A stretch of DNA of 7,818 bases from an uncultured Chlorobiota bacterium. Its GTDB lineage: Bacteria; Bacteroidota; Bacteroidia; Bacteroidales; JAADGE01. Position numbers and translations under genes: made by a program. A model generated the notes under the pieces. The model was not told where the DNA came from, ran no database searches, and worked only from the letters and a program-made list of their open reading frames with translations. Shown here in pieces: positions 6,369 to 7,818 of the stretch; within the stretch, counting starts at the first letter, position 1, and the number at the start of each line of letters is the position of its first letter. The stretch lies in NCBI GenBank assembly GCA_947311265.1, contig CAMZKQ010000006.1, forward strand, positions 1 to 7,818, given 5' to 3'.

Positions 6369-7818
6369 TTAGCCTTTATACACCTCGTCTTGTGTAATGG
6401 TGGCAAGTACCCAAGAAAAGTCGCCATTGCTAATTTTTGTGTTGCAATATTCGCATTCGCCGGCTTGCCCCATGTGGTCGGCAGGTGCACCACAGTTGGG
6501 GCAAGTATCTAGGCTGGCAACTTTTGTTATCCCGCTACGGCGGATAAATGTCCAATATTCTGTAAAGGTTCTTGGCTTTTTGGCAGAGCCACCTACAATT
6601 TTTCCTGCTCTATTAACTACGTAATCTTTTGAAGAAGCATAAATTCGTACTGTTACCGCTTCGTAAAAGCGGTCAATATCAATATTTACAAATTCAACAT
6701 CGTTGATAATTACATCGTCGAGTTTATTGGTAAGCCCTGCATTTTTGTAGGCTTCTATCCAGAAAGAAAATGTTTCGTAAGTTCTATCAGTCAATAAATG
6801 CCTTACACTATTTAATTTATTTTCTGACCAAGCAATGTATATTTTAAGAAAGTATTGCTGTGCAATTTCGGTAAAGAATTTACGGTACCAGTGGTCCCAA
6901 TTTTCGCCAATTTTTTGCATATATTGGTTGGCACGCTGTTCCAAATTGGGTTGCCAAACCGATGGTAAATTATTGCCACGTTCTTTTGCATAATGTGCCA
7001 AACCGCTGGCTTTAAATGTTTTCTGCGAAAGTACTTTATGGTTTTTCAGAAACCATTGCATCTCGCCAGCATTAATATGCGTGCCACAGGAGGAGCAATC
7101 TCCGGCATCAGTGAAGTGTGTAGTTGCAGCACAATTGGGGCAAGATAGCTCTCGCATTTTCTGCGGTTCTTGCGAAATTACATTTCTGTTTCTGTTAAAA
7201 TACCAGCGTTCTTGCACTTCGTAGCGGGTTCTTTTGCTGCCGATTACGACAGTAAAATTGGCTTCAATATCCACCGCAATTCCTATAACAGTGGGGTAAG
7301 GTTGGATTTCTGAAATGCTAATGCTCCCAATTACAATTTCTGTGATTTTTTGTTTTTTATTTACTTTTTTAGAGTTTGCTAGTTCGCCCGCTCTTAAAAA
7401 AGGGGATAAATCTTTAAATCTTGATGTCCCAAACCAGCTGTAATATTTTGTAAAAAGGGAGGCGGCAAAATCAAGGAATAGGGTTTTAGAAAAATTAGGG
7501 TCTTCGTTTTTTAAGTTTAAGATGTCATCTTCTACTTCTGACACATGGTTTTGCCGAACTTGTGGTGTTGTGGCAGAAACTACCGAATGCGAACTGTTCT
7601 TTTTTCGCTTTTGCAAATACCAGCGTACTAGTAAAATTATTATAATTAGTGGGATTGAAAATTCTGGTGGTAAAACATCAAAAATCAAATAAATAAGTAA
7701 GCCAATGTCGCCACCACCGCCACCGCCACCAGTACCTCCTCCGCCAGAGTAGGAGCTTCCGCCACCAGGCCTTGCAAAACTACTTTCTGCAAAAATGGGC
7801 AGTACTAATAGTACTACT
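6369..7818 (-). CDS. Tim44-like membrane protein with two zinc ribbons (5' end outside window)
   Basis: This is a bacterial Tim44-like domain protein of unknown precise role; the family is related to the mitochondrial import component Tim44. There are 482 visible residues, numbered from the first full codon at 7817. The order is: end of a signal peptide (VVLLVLPIFAESSFA, 1-15), RPGGG and a Gly/Ser-rich segment (16-36), DIGLLIY, a membrane segment (about 52-67, PLIIIILLVRW) followed by basic QKRKKN, Tim44-like region 1 (about 110-208), zinc ribbon 1 (C226, C229, C241, C244), Tim44-like region 2 (about 290-428) and zinc ribbon 2 (C439, C442, C455, C458). The charge pattern and reduced-cysteine motifs place the Tim44 and ribbon parts in the cytoplasm, with the Gly-rich loop outside. 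A TTG at 7688 could be taken as the start, but the frame is open to the window edge and encodes the family's usual N-terminus, so the gene is incomplete at its 5' end. No partner gene is evident nearby. Confidence 0.85.
   Translation of the reverse strand, partial: VVLLVLPIFAESSFARPGGGSSYSGGGGTGGGGGGGDIGLLIYLIFDVLPPEFSIPLIIIILLVRWYLQKRKKNSSHSVVSATTPQVRQNHVSEVEDDILNLKNEDPNFSKTLFLDFAASLFTKYYSWFGTSRFKDLSPFLRAGELANSKKVNKKQKITEIVIGSISISEIQPYPTVIGIAVDIEANFTVVIGSKRTRYEVQERWYFNRNRNVISQEPQKMRELSCPNCAATTHFTDAGDCSSCGTHINAGEMQWFLKNHKVLSQKTFKASGLAHYAKERGNNLPSVWQPNLEQRANQYMQKIGENWDHWYRKFFTEIAQQYFLKIYIAWSENKLNSVRHLLTDRTYETFSFWIEAYKNAGLTNKLDDVIINDVEFVNIDIDRFYEAVTVRIYASSKDYVVNRAGKIVGGSAKKPRTFTEYWTFIRRSGITKVASLDTCPNCGAPADHMGQAGECEYCNTKISNGDFSWVLATITQDEVYKG
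7710..7730 (-). repeat. GGT/GGC trinucleotide repeat encoding seven glycines
   Basis: Seven consecutive Gly codons, alternating GGT and GGC, encode visible residues 30-36 of the Tim44-like protein. They belong to a longer Gly/Ser-rich stretch (7710-7766) that links the signal peptide to the membrane segment. Related Tim44-like proteins commonly carry such a linker. The short-unit repeat could vary in length between strains without shifting the frame. Confidence 0.7.

Noticed and set aside
1..7818. Possible defence island, CRISPR array, insertion sequence or tRNA.
   Set aside because: No transposase, nuclease or helicase motifs, regularly spaced repeats, terminal inverted repeats or tRNA cloverleaf were seen; almost all sequence is accounted for by five housekeeping or envelope genes.

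Overview
The window is a piece of a Bacteroidota chromosome. The evidence is a TonB-dependent receptor with the Bacteroidota-type C-terminal signature, a CarboxypepD_reg-like/DUF5686 outer-membrane protein, and a cargo protein with the gliding-motility-associated (CHU_C, type B) C-terminal domain of the type IX secretion system. Starts are preceded by A-rich leaders and not by Shine-Dalgarno sequences, and the DNA is AT-rich. A genus cannot be named from this alone.

Plus strand, left half: the window opens inside a TonB-dependent receptor gene, of which the C-terminal 261 residues are present (1-787). After 33 bp comes a complete trpB, tryptophan synthase beta chain (821-2026). A 135-bp gap contains a small AT-rich hairpin and no gene. 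Next is a complete 857-residue secreted protein with a carboxypeptidase-regulatory-like domain followed by a DUF5686 region that ends like an outer-membrane barrel (2162-4735).

Minus strand, right half: a 495-residue signal-peptide protein with a type IX secretion type B sorting domain (4739-6226) converges on the DUF5686 gene, with only 3 bp between the stop codons. After a 142-bp gap lies a Tim44-like membrane protein with two Tim44-like/zinc-ribbon units (6369 to the window edge). Its reading frame stays open through a polyglycine segment and a signal-peptide-like stretch to the last base. The apparent TTG start at 7688 is therefore almost certainly wrong, and the gene is cut by the window.

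Four of the five genes encode envelope or secreted proteins; trpB is the exception and has no trpA or other trp gene beside it here. I see no defence system, mobile element, CRISPR array or RNA gene. The points most worth a second look are the duplicated Tim44/zinc-ribbon architecture, the isolated trpB with a changed GPxHAxL motif, and the mis-startable Tim44-like gene.
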